This document shows positions 1 through 8,970 of a stretch of 32,687 nucleotides of DNA, one piece after another; the first letter of the stretch is position 1; each line of letters starts with the position of its first letter. A program made the translations under genes and the position numbers. The notes beneath the pieces are model-generated. The model had not been told where the DNA came from, did no database searches, and saw nothing but the letters and a program-made list of their open reading frames with translations. The DNA comes from Frankia sp. RB7 (GTDB lineage Bacteria > Pseudomonadota > Alphaproteobacteria > Rhizobiales > Xanthobacteraceae). The stretch spans positions 1 through 32,687 of the forward strand of contig JAUEPE010000070.1 of the NCBI GenBank assembly GCA_030403585.1, read 5' to 3'.

Positions 1-113
1 TCAAGGCTTCGGTGGGCATCGATCCGATCGATCGGCGGCCCAGTTCGGGCGGCCACCCGGGCTGGGCCATTCCTCACGGAACGAGGCCATACTACTCCGG
101 CGCGCTAATACAA
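1..113. other. Left-edge non-coding stretch
   Basis: No gene can be supported here. The frames that stay open across this stretch have low-complexity Arg/Pro/Ser content and no recognisable domain. One plus-strand frame runs on through the palindromic repeat at 114-199 into the antisense of the oxidoreductase gene, which is typical of a spurious frame. The end of a gene lying outside the window cannot be excluded. Confidence 0.4.
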
Positions 114-199
114 GGGTGGGCAAAGCGAAGCGTGCCCACCATCTTGACTGCGTGTGTTGCGAGACGGTGGGCACGGCGCAAGCGCGCCTTTGCCCACCG
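114..199. repeat. Palindromic intergenic repeat, GTGGGC...GCCCAC type
   Basis: A compact palindrome at 116-139 (GTGGGCAAAGCG then AAGCGTGCCCAC, imperfect at the centre) is followed by a second GTGGGC...GCCCAC palindrome ending at 199. Together they can fold as two hairpins or one long one. It lies 3' of the minus-strand oxidoreductase gene (218-1231) and may act as its terminator. A relative with GTGGGTTA/TAACCCAC arms is at 32487-32562. It resembles short dispersed repeats of Bradyrhizobium genomes; copy number cannot be seen from one window. Confidence 0.7.
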
Positions 200-217
200 C
201 ACCGATGTTGTGGTCGC

Positions 218-1231
218 CTACCACCCCTCGAGCACGATCTTGCCGCGCGACTTGCCGCTCTCGAGCAGCGCATGCGCGCGCTCGAGGTTGGCTGCGTTGA
301 TCGTGCCAAAGGTCTGGTCGAGCGTGGTGCGCAGCACGCCCTTGTCGATGAGGTCGGCGACGTCGTTGAGCAGATGATGCTGCGCGATCATGTCGGGCGT
401 CTGGAACGAGGAGCGCGTGAACATCGATTCCCAATGCACCGAGATCGCCTTGCCCTTGAATGCACTCACGGTGAATTCCGCGGGATCGTCGATCAGGCCG
501 AACTTGCCCTGCGGCGCCATCAACTCTGCGATGGCCTTGTAGTGCTGTTCGGTGAAAGTGAGGCTCGCCACCAGCGCGACCGGCGGCAGCTTGAGCTTCT
601 CGATCTGCTCCTTCATCGGCTTGCCGTGATCGATCACGGCATGTGCGCCGAGATTGAGGCACCATTTTTGCGATTCCGGCCGCGTCGCGGTCGCAACCAC
701 GGTGAGGCCGGTGAGGCGGCGCGCGAGCTGGATCAGGATCGAGCCGACACCGCCGGCGCCGCCAGTGATGAGAAGCGTACGCGGATCGACGCTCTTGCCG
801 GGGACCGCGCCGAGACGGTCGAACAGCAACTCCCAGGCGGTGATGGAGGTGAGGGGAAGGGCGGCGGCTTGCGCGAACGACAGCGACTTCGGCTTGTTGC
901 CCACGATGCGCTCGTCGACCAAGTGGAATTCGGAGTTGGTGCCTGGGCGCTGGATCGAACCCGCGTAAAACACCTCGTCGCCCGGCTTGAACAGCGTGAC
1001 CTCGGGGCCGACGGCATCGACCACGCCGGCGGCGTCATAGCCCAAGATCTTGGTCTCGCCCTCGGGCGGGGCCGCGCGCTTGCGCACCTTGTAATCGACC
1101 GGATTGGCCGAGATCGCCTTCACGGCAACGCGGATGTCGCGTCCTTTGGGCTCGGGTTTGGTGGTCTCGAAATCGATAAGCGCGTCCTGATCCTCGATCG
1201 GAAGCGATTTTTTGTAGCCGACGGCCTTCAT
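218..1231 (-). CDS. Zinc-type alcohol dehydrogenase-like / quinone oxidoreductase (MDR family)
   Basis: The product is 337 aa, full length for a medium-chain dehydrogenase/reductase of the quinone oxidoreductase type. The GroES-like N-terminal half contains GYDAAGVV (residues 64-71) and KPGDEVFY (82-89). The Rossmann half carries the nucleotide motif GGAGGVGS at 157-164, followed by a region around residue 180 that should select NADPH. Cys/His ligands for catalytic or structural zinc are absent, so a zinc-free NADPH-dependent reductase of quinones or enals is likely despite the usual family name. It is probably cytosolic. The start at 1231 matches the family N-terminus (MKAVGYKKSL). The gene lies downstream of the porin on the same strand but is separated from it by a hairpin, so it probably has its own promoter in 1232-1340. 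The physiological substrate is unknown. Confidence 0.88.
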   Translation of the reverse strand: MKAVGYKKSLPIEDQDALIDFETTKPEPKGRDIRVAVKAISANPVDYKVRKRAAPPEGETKILGYDAAGVVDAVGPEVTLFKPGDEVFYAGSIQRPGTNSEFHLVDERIVGNKPKSLSFAQAAALPLTSITAWELLFDRLGAVPGKSVDPRTLLITGGAGGVGSILIQLARRLTGLTVVATATRPESQKWCLNLGAHAVIDHGKPMKEQIEKLKLPPVALVASLTFTEQHYKAIAELMAPQGKFGLIDDPAEFTVSAFKGKAISVHWESMFTRSSFQTPDMIAQHHLLNDVADLIDKGVLRTTLDQTFGTINAANLERAHALLESGKSRGKIVLEGW

Positions 1232-1286
1232 GGCTTGTCTCCATCAGATGGCATATTTGCCTGCCGCTCTAACTGTCGCCCCGGCT

Positions 1287-1332
1287 CCCGTTTGGCAAGT
1301 ACTGCAAATTCGGGGACATAGTACCCGTTTGG
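1287..1332. promoter_or_regulatory. Direct-repeat site upstream of the oxidoreductase gene (possible operator)
   Basis: The 9-mer CCCGTTTGG occurs at 1287-1295 and again at 1324-1332. Between them AGTAC occurs at 1298-1302 and 1320-1324, 22 bp apart, about two helical turns. The site lies 56-101 bp upstream of the oxidoreductase start. TACT/AGTA half-sites occur in operators of HxlR/MarR-type regulators that often control such reductases, but the spacing here does not match a known box. No regulator gene is adjacent. Confidence 0.3.
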
Positions 1333-1342
1333 ATACCATGCG

Positions 1343-1368
1343 CCGGGAGCGGCTCGTGCCGCTCCCGG
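1343..1368 (-). terminator. Hairpin terminator after the porin gene
   Basis: A perfect 10-bp stem (CCGGGAGCGG at 1343-1352, CCGCTCCCGG at 1359-1368) has a 6-nt loop. It starts 28 bp past the porin stop codon. There is no clear U-tract on the minus strand, so termination may be partial. It still separates the porin from the downstream oxidoreductase gene. Confidence 0.55.
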
Positions 1369-1395
1369 TGCTTTTCCTGAGAACGCGACGTCAGG

Positions 1396-3027
1396 TCAGA
1401 ATGCGACCTGGGTCCGCATCGCCACCGCATTGAACGTCGAGCCCGTGTTCACCGCGGAGACGGCGCTGGCCTGCTTGGAGATGTCGCCGTGCAGATAGTC
1501 GAGCATGAAGCGGACGTTGTTGTTGACGTACCAGTTCAGCGCGGCGGTGTAGATGGTCTGCCGTCCCCCCGCGATGCCGGCTGCGGTCGCGAGCTGATCG
1601 TTCAGATTCATCGTGCTCACGCGTCCGGCGATTTCCCAGGCACCCCAGCCGCCGCCGGCGAGTGAGAAGGGATTCGCCGGCTTGACGCCGCCGTACGAGG
1701 CGTTCGCCGGATTGTAGGCACGGCTCTCGCCAGTCAGGATGTAGCCGACCTGCGCGTAGCCGCCATCGAATTTCAGGCTCGACGCGCCGAGCGGCGGCAG
1801 GCCTGTGTTCGCTGTGCGGTCGACGTTGAACCAGTAATATTCGCCCTGCGCGATGAACGAGCCATAGGTCGCGGCCGCCTCGACACCGTAGACCTGCGCT
1901 CCTGACACGTTGGCGATCGCACCGGTCGAGATCAGCGTCGTCGGGTCGATCCGCAACTCGGGCCGGTCACTGAGCGTGAGCGTCTGCGCTTGCGTCACCA
2001 GATTACGTGGCGGCTGGATCAGCCACTCCGCATCGGCGCCGATATGCACCGAGTAGCCGTTGCCGCTGATCGGGTTGCCGGCGACGCGAACGACCGCGCC
2101 ATATTGCTCGCTGGTGGCGGGCGGAGAGACGCTGGACGCAGAGTGGATCTGGCCCGTGGTCGGTCCGGTGACATAGGCGCCCATCCAGAGCTGGTCATTC
2201 CACCAGCGGGTGCCGACGGCCGAACGGAAGTCACCGGCTGCGATGTTCTGCGCGATGATGCCGGCCGACGCTCGTTCCATGAACATGACGTCGTTCGAGC
2301 TGGTGGATTCGTCGAGCGTCCAGGCGATGTCCATGACGCCGGCTTCGATCGCCATCTTGCCGCCGAACGGCTTGAGACCGGTGTAGCTGAGATAGGCATT
2401 TTCAATGCCTGACGTCCCGCCGCCCGGAAGGAAGCCGACCGGGGTTGCGCCGGCCGCGCCGGTGCCGCCAAAACCGTCGGACGAGCCGCCGAAGTCGTAG
2501 ATCAGGGAGTAATTCCAGTCGCCGAAGAACTTGCCGACGATGCCGATACGGGCACGGCGGACGTTCTCACCGCTGTCGAGCTGTTGCGGCGCCGTCGATG
2601 CGGTGTTGGGACGGTAGTTGTAACCGCCGACATCCCAGTGCACGCGACTGGTGATGGCGACGCAATTCTGCTCGTCGGCGGTACAGATGGTTGGCCGGTT
2701 GTTCGGCATCGTCACCACGACGCCGGACGGCGCGACCGGTCCCTTGACCGGGATGGCGGCGTTGGCATTGGCGACCACGGCCTTCGCCTCCGAACGCGCT
2801 TCGGCCTTTGCTTCGGCTTTCGCTTCAGCCTTGGTCTTCGCGGTCGCTGCCGTGTTGGCAGCGGTCTGACTCTGGAGCTTGTCGAGCTTCTGCTCCAGCA
2901 TCTTCAACTGCTGCTTCAGAAGCGCGATCTCCTGATCACTGTTGCTTGCTGATTGTGCCTGGGCCTGCGAGACCGCCAGCGCGCCGGCGAGACCAATCGC
3001 CGCGGCTGCAATTCTTGTCCTGCTCAC
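1396..3027 (-). CDS. OprO/OprP-like outer-membrane porin with N-terminal coiled coil
   Basis: Read from a GTG start at 3027, the product is 543 aa. A GGAG ribosome site lies 7 nt upstream of that GTG, and the sequence after it is a clean signal peptide ending near AQAQ. The longer open frame upstream of 3027 has no protein-like character. After the signal peptide come a heptad-like segment (EIALLKQQLKMLEQKLDKLQ) and an Ala/Lys/Glu-rich linker, a trimer-forming head seen in phosphate-selective porins O/P. A long beta-barrel domain follows, rich in alternating aromatic and polar residues, and ends in the C-terminal Phe (TQVAF) needed for outer-membrane insertion. It should form a trimeric pore for anions or small solutes. 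The actual solute is not shown by the sequence. It is divergent from the protease gene at 3343. Confidence 0.88.
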   Translation of the reverse strand: MSRTRIAAAAIGLAGALAVSQAQAQSASNSDQEIALLKQQLKMLEQKLDKLQSQTAANTAATAKTKAEAKAEAKAEARSEAKAVVANANAAIPVKGPVAPSGVVVTMPNNRPTICTADEQNCVAITSRVHWDVGGYNYRPNTASTAPQQLDSGENVRRARIGIVGKFFGDWNYSLIYDFGGSSDGFGGTGAAGATPVGFLPGGGTSGIENAYLSYTGLKPFGGKMAIEAGVMDIAWTLDESTSSNDVMFMERASAGIIAQNIAAGDFRSAVGTRWWNDQLWMGAYVTGPTTGQIHSASSVSPPATSEQYGAVVRVAGNPISGNGYSVHIGADAEWLIQPPRNLVTQAQTLTLSDRPELRIDPTTLISTGAIANVSGAQVYGVEAAATYGSFIAQGEYYWFNVDRTANTGLPPLGASSLKFDGGYAQVGYILTGESRAYNPANASYGGVKPANPFSLAGGGWGAWEIAGRVSTMNLNDQLATAAGIAGGRQTIYTAALNWYVNNNVRFMLDYLHGDISKQASAVSAVNTGSTFNAVAMRTQVAF

Positions 3028-3342
3028 GTCACCACTCCATCGGTTAGACCAACTTCCCCAAGTCGCAACGGGAGAGCCTAAGAACGATCGATGACTGTCC
3101 CGCGACGGCGCGCCACGGCTGCAATGGTTCCGCCTGATGCAAATTCGCCGCAGCCGAATCCGCCATTGAGCAGCATGCAAGATGACGCGCGTCATGCCAA
3201 TGTGCGCCGCCTCCCAAATTGTCATTTTGCACGCGGAGCTTGCGTCCCGGCCACACCGGCAAGGGCCGAATATTGCCGCCCGGCGCCCTTCTATTGGGGG
3301 GCGAACGCGCCTATATTCCGGCGTCTTTTCCGAGAGGTAGGA
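3028..3342. promoter_or_regulatory. Divergent promoter region, porin / Do-type protease, with perfect 14-bp palindrome
   Basis: These 315 bases hold no convincing gene. They must carry promoters for both the porin (minus) and the protease (plus). The clearest element is the perfect palindrome ATGACGCGCGTCAT at 3182-3195, a plausible dimer-binding operator placed between the two start sites. A GGAAC hexamer-like element on the minus strand (3131-3127) lacks a proper -10 partner at EcfG spacing, so I do not call a promoter from it. Confidence 0.35.
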
Positions 3343-4742
<1,400 letters not shown>

Positions 4743-4746
<4 letters not shown>

Positions 4747-6074
4747 GTCCGAAACGACCACAGGAGACGCCAACTCTCTTTGCCGCGGCGGGGCTCGATC
4801 ACGAAGCCCCGCATCCGCTGCCGGACCGGCTGCGGCCCCGCGCGCTCTCGGAGGTCGTCGGGCAGGATCACATCCTCGGCCCCGATGGCGTGCTGACGCG
4901 CATGCTGGAGACGCGCACGCTCGGCTCGCTGGTGTTTTGGGGACCGCCCGGCACCGGCAAGACCACGGTGGCGCGGCTGCTGGCGGATGCGACCGATCTG
5001 CATTTCGAGCAGATCTCCGCGGTGTTCTCCGGCGTCGCGGACTTGAAGAAAGCGTTCGACGCCGCGCGTGCCCGCCGCGAGATGGGCAAGGGCACGCTGC
5101 TGTTCGTCGACGAGGTGCATCGCTTCAACCGTGCCCAGCAGGATTCGTTTCTGCCGGTGATGGAGGACGGCACCGTCGTGATGGTCGGCGCCACCACCGA
5201 AAATCCGTCCTTCGAGCTCAACGCCGCGCTTTTGTCTCGCGCGCGCGTGCTGGTGTTTCGCTCGCTCGATGCAGCCGCGATCGAAAAATTGTTCGCGCAC
5301 GCCGAGGAGGTCGAGGGTCGCAAGCTCCCACTCGATGACGAGGCGCGCGCCGTGCTTGTACGCATGGCCGATGGCGACGGCCGCGCGTCGCTGACGCTTG
5401 CCGAAGAAGTCTGGCGTTCGGCGCGGGCGGACGAGATTTTCAACGCCGCACAGTTGCAGGACATCCTGCAACGCCGCGCGCCGATCTACGACAAGTCCGC
5501 CGACGGCCATTACAACCTGATCTCGGCGCTGCATAAATCGGTGCGCGGTTCCGATCCCGATGCCGCGCTGTATTATCTCGCACGCATGCTGGACGCCGGC
5601 GAGGATCCGCTGTTCCTGGCGCGTCGTGTCGTGCGCATGGCGGTCGAGGACATCGGCCTTGCCGATCCGCAGGCGCTCGTCATCGCCAATGCGGCCAAGG
5701 ACGCCTTCGACTTCCTCGGCCATCCCGAAGGCGAGCTCGCAATCGCGCAGGCGGTGGTCTATCTCGCCACCGCGCCGAAATCGAACGCGGTCTACACCGC
5801 CTTCAAGGCTGCGATGCAGGTCGCCAAACAGGCCGGCTCGCTGCTGCCGCCCAAACACATCCTGAACTCGCCGACCAAGCTGATGAAGTCGGAGGGCTAT
5901 GGTGCCGCCTACGAGTACGACCACGACACGCCCGATGCCTTCTCCGGCCAGGACTACTTTCCCGAAGCTCTGGGCCGCCAGACCTTTTACGACCCGCCCG
6001 AGCGCGGTTTCGAGCGCGAGATCCGGAAGCGGCTGGATTACTGGACCAAGCTGCGCAAGGAGCGGGGCGGTTGA
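4743..6074 (+). CDS. rarA: Replication-associated recombination protein A (RarA/MgsA AAA+ ATPase)
   Basis: The product is 443 aa, typical family length. Walker A is GPPGTGKTT at residues 67-75 (Lys73). Walker B is LLFVDEV with Asp123-Glu124. It is followed by sensor 1 in GATTEN and the arginine-finger region SRARV. The C-terminal half holds the lid and the tetramerisation domain of the MgsA/WRNIP1 family (ISALHKSVRGSDPDAALYYLARML, in part). The protein acts at stalled or gapped replication forks, works with SSB and affects RecA loading. The start codon overlaps the stop of the upstream protease gene by the ATGA arrangement, so coordinated translation is likely even though the two products act in different compartments. 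The call is secure. Confidence 0.96.
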
Positions 6075-6130
6075 GGCGGAAATCGCCATTTCGTCGTGAC
6101 GGAAGGGCGCTTTTGGGCTAGGCAGGCATT

Positions 6131-7345
6131 ATGAGCCGCCGCATCAAGAGAATGAACCCAAAGCCCCGTTCGCGCGATGAGCGCGACGATTCGCGTCCGT
6201 CCAAGGCGCGCGGCGCGAAGACAGCTGGGCCGCGGCCGGGCAGCAAACCGGGTCCGAAGCCGCCACGCTTTGCGGCCGAGCGCGCCGAACGGCGTGCGCC
6301 CAAGGCTGTAATGGAAGAGCCGGCTGCGGCAAAGCCGGTCGAGGTGCTGCTGCCGACGAAGGTTCAGACCGTCAAAGTGACGGCCGACGAGAACAACATG
6401 CGCGTCGACCGCTTTCTCGAAGCGCGCTTTCCCGGCCTGTCGTTCTCCCACATCCAGCGCGTCGTCCGCAAAGGCGAGTTGCGCGTCGACGGCAAGCGGG
6501 TCGACAGCAAGGACCGGCTGGAGGAGGGGCAGAGCGTCCGCATTCCTCCGCTGAAGCTCGACACGCCGAAGGCCGTCGGCGAACTGTCGGAAGGCGCACA
6601 AAAGACACTCGCTGCGTTGAAGGAGATGACGATCTACGAGGACGATGATGTTCTCGTGCTGAACAAGCCGTTCGGACTTGCGGTGCAGGGCGGCTCCGGC
6701 ACGACGCGACACATCGATCAGATGCTGGAGGTGATGCGCGATTCCAAGGGCCAGAAGCCACGGCTTGTGCACCGGATCGACAAGGACACGTCGGGCTGTC
6801 TCCTGATCGCCAAGACGCGCTTTGCCGCCTCGCATCTGACCGGCGCGTTCCGCTCGCGCTCGGCGCGAAAGACCTATTGGGCGCTGGTACCGGGCCTGCC
6901 GAAGCCGAAGCAGGGCCGCATCTCGACCTTCCTTGCCAAGGAGGAGAGCGAGGACGACACCATCATGCGCATCGCGCAACATGGCGACGAGGGCGCGAGC
7001 CACGCGGTGACGTACTACGCGGTGGTCGAGACCGCCGGCAACAAGCTGACCTGGGTGTCGCTGAAGCCGGTGACGGGGCGCACCCATCAGCTGCGCGCCC
7101 ATATGGAGCATATCGGCCACCCCATCGTCGGCGATCCCAAATATTTCAACATCGAGAACTGGCAGCTGCCGGGCGGCCTGCAAAACCGCCTGCATCTGCT
7201 CGCGCGCCGCATCGTCATCCCGCATCCGCGCGGCGGCGTGATCGACGCCACCGCGCCGCTGCCGCAGCACATGCAGCAGTCGTGGAATCTGCTCGGGCTG
7301 GACGCGAGCCGGTTCGACCCGATCGAGAACGCGCCGGAGGAGTAG
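6131..7345 (+). CDS. rluC: RluA/RluC-family 23S rRNA pseudouridine synthase
   Basis: The product is 404 aa. The first ~80 residues are a basic, Pro/Arg/Lys-rich disordered tail, common in alphaproteobacterial members. Next comes an S4 RNA-binding domain (about 88-140; MRVDRFLEARFPGLS, RKGELRVDGKRV). The catalytic domain has the signature HRIDKDTSG with catalytic Asp217, and further on GRTHQLRAH (motif III). It should isomerise uridines in 23S rRNA helices, as RluC does at positions 955/2504/2580 in E. coli. RluD specificity cannot be excluded from sequence alone. The ATG at 6131 lacks a clear ribosome site; the in-frame ATG at 6152, with GAGA upstream, is an alternative that would shorten only the tail. 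The gap to rarA is 56 bp, so cotranscription is plausible. Confidence 0.9.
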   Translation: MSRRIKRMNPKPRSRDERDDSRPSKARGAKTAGPRPGSKPGPKPPRFAAERAERRAPKAVMEEPAAAKPVEVLLPTKVQTVKVTADENNMRVDRFLEARFPGLSFSHIQRVVRKGELRVDGKRVDSKDRLEEGQSVRIPPLKLDTPKAVGELSEGAQKTLAALKEMTIYEDDDVLVLNKPFGLAVQGGSGTTRHIDQMLEVMRDSKGQKPRLVHRIDKDTSGCLLIAKTRFAASHLTGAFRSRSARKTYWALVPGLPKPKQGRISTFLAKEESEDDTIMRIAQHGDEGASHAVTYYAVVETAGNKLTWVSLKPVTGRTHQLRAHMEHIGHPIVGDPKYFNIENWQLPGGLQNRLHLLARRIVIPHPRGGVIDATAPLPQHMQQSWNLLGLDASRFDPIENAPEE

Positions 7346-7364
7346 GTCGAGGTGCATCTCCAAT

Positions 7365-7553
7365 GTCGTCCTGGCGAAGCAGGCTGTGTGAAAAGTCGGC
7401 GCTGTCATCTTGAGCTAGAATCAAATTCTTTCGCGGACGCTTCAGAGAAAGGAGTTTTCTCGCGAGACGCTGATAAACGATGCGGCATAGAGTCTTATTC
7501 TATGGAGTCTTGCCGCGATCGACTTTTCACACAGCCTGCTTCGCCAGGACGAC
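7365..7553. mobile_element. MITE-like element with perfect 34-bp terminal inverted repeats
   Basis: Positions 7365-7398 and 7520-7553 are perfect reverse complements over 34 bp (outer end GTCGTCCTGGCGAAGCAGG). They enclose 121 bp that is more AT-rich than its surroundings and itself contains nested hairpins (GCGGCA...TGCCGC with CATAGA...TCTATG inside, about 7482-7515). No transposase reading frame fits. No target-site duplication is evident at the immediate flanks. It sits between converging genes and would also work as a bidirectional terminator. It could equally be a structured repeat unrelated to transposition. Confidence 0.7.
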
Positions 7554-7592
7554 GGCGGAATGTTTGGCGACCAGCTTCGCCCACCGCCCCAC

Positions 7593-8039
7593 TCAATTCC
7601 GAAACTGCTCCAGAAACATCCGCAAACTATCATGCGGACTCTCGACATCCGCAATCAGCCAGCCTTCCGGACCGTTGACCAGGATGAAGTTCAGCGTCAC
7701 AGGCCGGCCGTGATTGTCGAAATTCGCCGCGACATAGGTCTTGTCGTATTGCTTGCGGAGGATCGTGATCGCGATCGGGCCGAGCTTCCAGTTCGGGCTC
7801 TGCACCAGGAAATCATAGGGCTCGGTCCGCGGGGCGGACCACGCTTTGCGCAAGGAGGGGTCGAAGAACTTCCGGGCGGTCGCATCATCCCGCGGCAGGC
7901 CCTTGGACAGCTCCGGCGCGCCCTCGCCATAATAGGCGTAGACGTTGCGGACGAGCGATTCCGGGGTACGAAAGCCGGCCTCGGCCGCGGCCAGCCAAAG
8001 CCCGGCGAACACAGCCACAATGCCCGCAAGTTCCCTCAT
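7593..8039 (-). CDS. Secreted protein of unknown function (DUF3828-like)
   Basis: The product is 148 aa with a short signal peptide (hydrophobic residues 5-18, cleavage near AEAG). The mature part starts with TPESLVRNVYAYYGEG and has FDPSLRKAW, then an alternating beta-rich C-terminal half (ILRKQYDKTYVAANFDNHG, LNFILVNGPEGWLIADVE). This layout recalls small NTF2-like/DUF3828 periplasmic proteins, but the match is by eye only. No catalytic motif is visible. It is divergent from the ATP12 gene, with an 18-bp tandem repeat in the gap. The start at 8039 is chosen because it begins the signal peptide; the ribosome site is weak. Confidence 0.7.
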   Translation of the reverse strand: MRELAGIVAVFAGLWLAAAEAGFRTPESLVRNVYAYYGEGAPELSKGLPRDDATARKFFDPSLRKAWSAPRTEPYDFLVQSPNWKLGPIAITILRKQYDKTYVAANFDNHGRPVTLNFILVNGPEGWLIADVESPHDSLRMFLEQFRN

Positions 8040-8059
8040 GCCCGCTCGCTTTATCGTCC

Positions 8060-8095
8060 GCCGATCTTACCTTAAAAGCCGATCTTACTTTAAAG
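8060..8095. repeat. Tandem duplication of an 18-bp unit in a divergent promoter gap
   Basis: GCCGATCTTACCTTAAAA (8060-8077) is followed at once by GCCGATCTTACTTTAAAG (8078-8095), two mismatches in 18. It lies between the starts of the secreted protein (8039, minus) and ATP12 (8129, plus). The spacing of promoter elements for either gene could change by slippage here. Confidence 0.75.
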
Positions 8096-8128
8096 GCCTG
8101 CATTCAGCGGCGGAGACCGAAAACTCAC

Positions 8129-8914
8129 ATGCGCGAATTGTTCGAAGAAGCAGCTGGCCACCCCCCGCGGGAATCGTCGCGTGCGTCCGCACGCACGCCG
8201 CTGCGCAAGCGCTTCTACAAGGAGGTGGGCGCAGCTGAGGCCGAGGGCGGCTTCGCCATCACGCTCGACGGCAAGCCGATCCGGACGCCGTCCGGCCGCC
8301 AGGTGGTGATCCCGGCGCGGGCGCTGGCGGATGCCGTGGCCGCGGAATGGGCAGCCCAAGGCGAGGCGATCGATCCCGTGACCATGCCGCTGACGCGGAT
8401 CGCCAACAGCGTGGTCGAGGGCGTGGTCGACCGCGTCGCGCTGGTCACCGATGACCTCGCAAAATATATCGAGACCGACCTGCTGTTCTATCGCGCCGGC
8501 CACCCCGAGGGCCTCGTCGCCTGCGAGGCCGCACATTGGGACCCCGTGCTGTTCTGGGCCGCGGAGGCGCTGGGGGCGCATTTCATCCTGTCCGAGGGCG
8601 TCATGCACGTGAAGCAGCCGGACGAGGCGCTCCGGGCCGCCCGCGCCGCGCTGCCGGGGGATGCCTGGTCGGTCGCGGCTCTTCATGTGGTGACGACTTT
8701 GACCGGCTCGGCGCTGCTGGCACTGGCGCTGGCCCATGGCGCGCGTGACGCCGGCCAGGTCTGGGCCGCCGCCCATGTCGACGAGGACTGGAACATCGAC
8801 CAGTGGGGCGTTGACGAGGAGGCGGTCGCTCGCCGGGCTACCCGGTTGCGGGATTTCGAGGCCGCCGTGGCGGTCTTGACGGCCGTGAACCCGCCTCGGA
8901 CCAAAGGTCCTTAA
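8129..8914 (+). CDS. ATP12-family chaperone for F1-ATPase assembly
   Basis: The product is 261 aa, the usual length of alphaproteobacterial ATP12. After a polar, poorly conserved leader of about 30 residues come the family hallmarks: RFYKEV, ITLDGKPIRTPSG, LADAVAAEWAAQGE, IDPVTMPLTRIANS, and then TDLLFYRAGHPEGLV. The WDP segment near the middle and the end (VDEDWNIDQWG) also match the family. In mitochondria Atp12 binds free F1 alpha subunit before assembly of the alpha3beta3 hexamer; the bacterial protein is inferred to do the same. The start at 8129 has GGAG 13 nt upstream, somewhat far; a GTG or ATG further in would cut the conserved part only if beyond RFYKEV. It is followed by the FliK-like gene after 56 bp, probably as a separate unit. 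Confidence 0.92.
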   Translation: MRELFEEAAGHPPRESSRASARTPLRKRFYKEVGAAEAEGGFAITLDGKPIRTPSGRQVVIPARALADAVAAEWAAQGEAIDPVTMPLTRIANSVVEGVVDRVALVTDDLAKYIETDLLFYRAGHPEGLVACEAAHWDPVLFWAAEALGAHFILSEGVMHVKQPDEALRAARAALPGDAWSVAALHVVTTLTGSALLALALAHGARDAGQVWAAAHVDEDWNIDQWGVDEEAVARRATRLRDFEAAVAVLTAVNPPRTKGP

Positions 8915-8970
8915 CGAGAGGTTTACGACGCGGCCCTAGGGTGGGATTCGCACTCCCGGGGCCCCTTAAG

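Noticed and set aside
3105..3131. EcfG-like promoter before the porin gene (GGAAC on minus strand)
   Set aside because: The -10 position reads CCGT at an 18-nt spacing, too far from CGTT.
6038..7408. 456-codon minus-strand frame opposite the pseudouridine synthase gene
   Set aside because: Antisense shadow; its beginning lies in the inverted repeat at 7365-7398.
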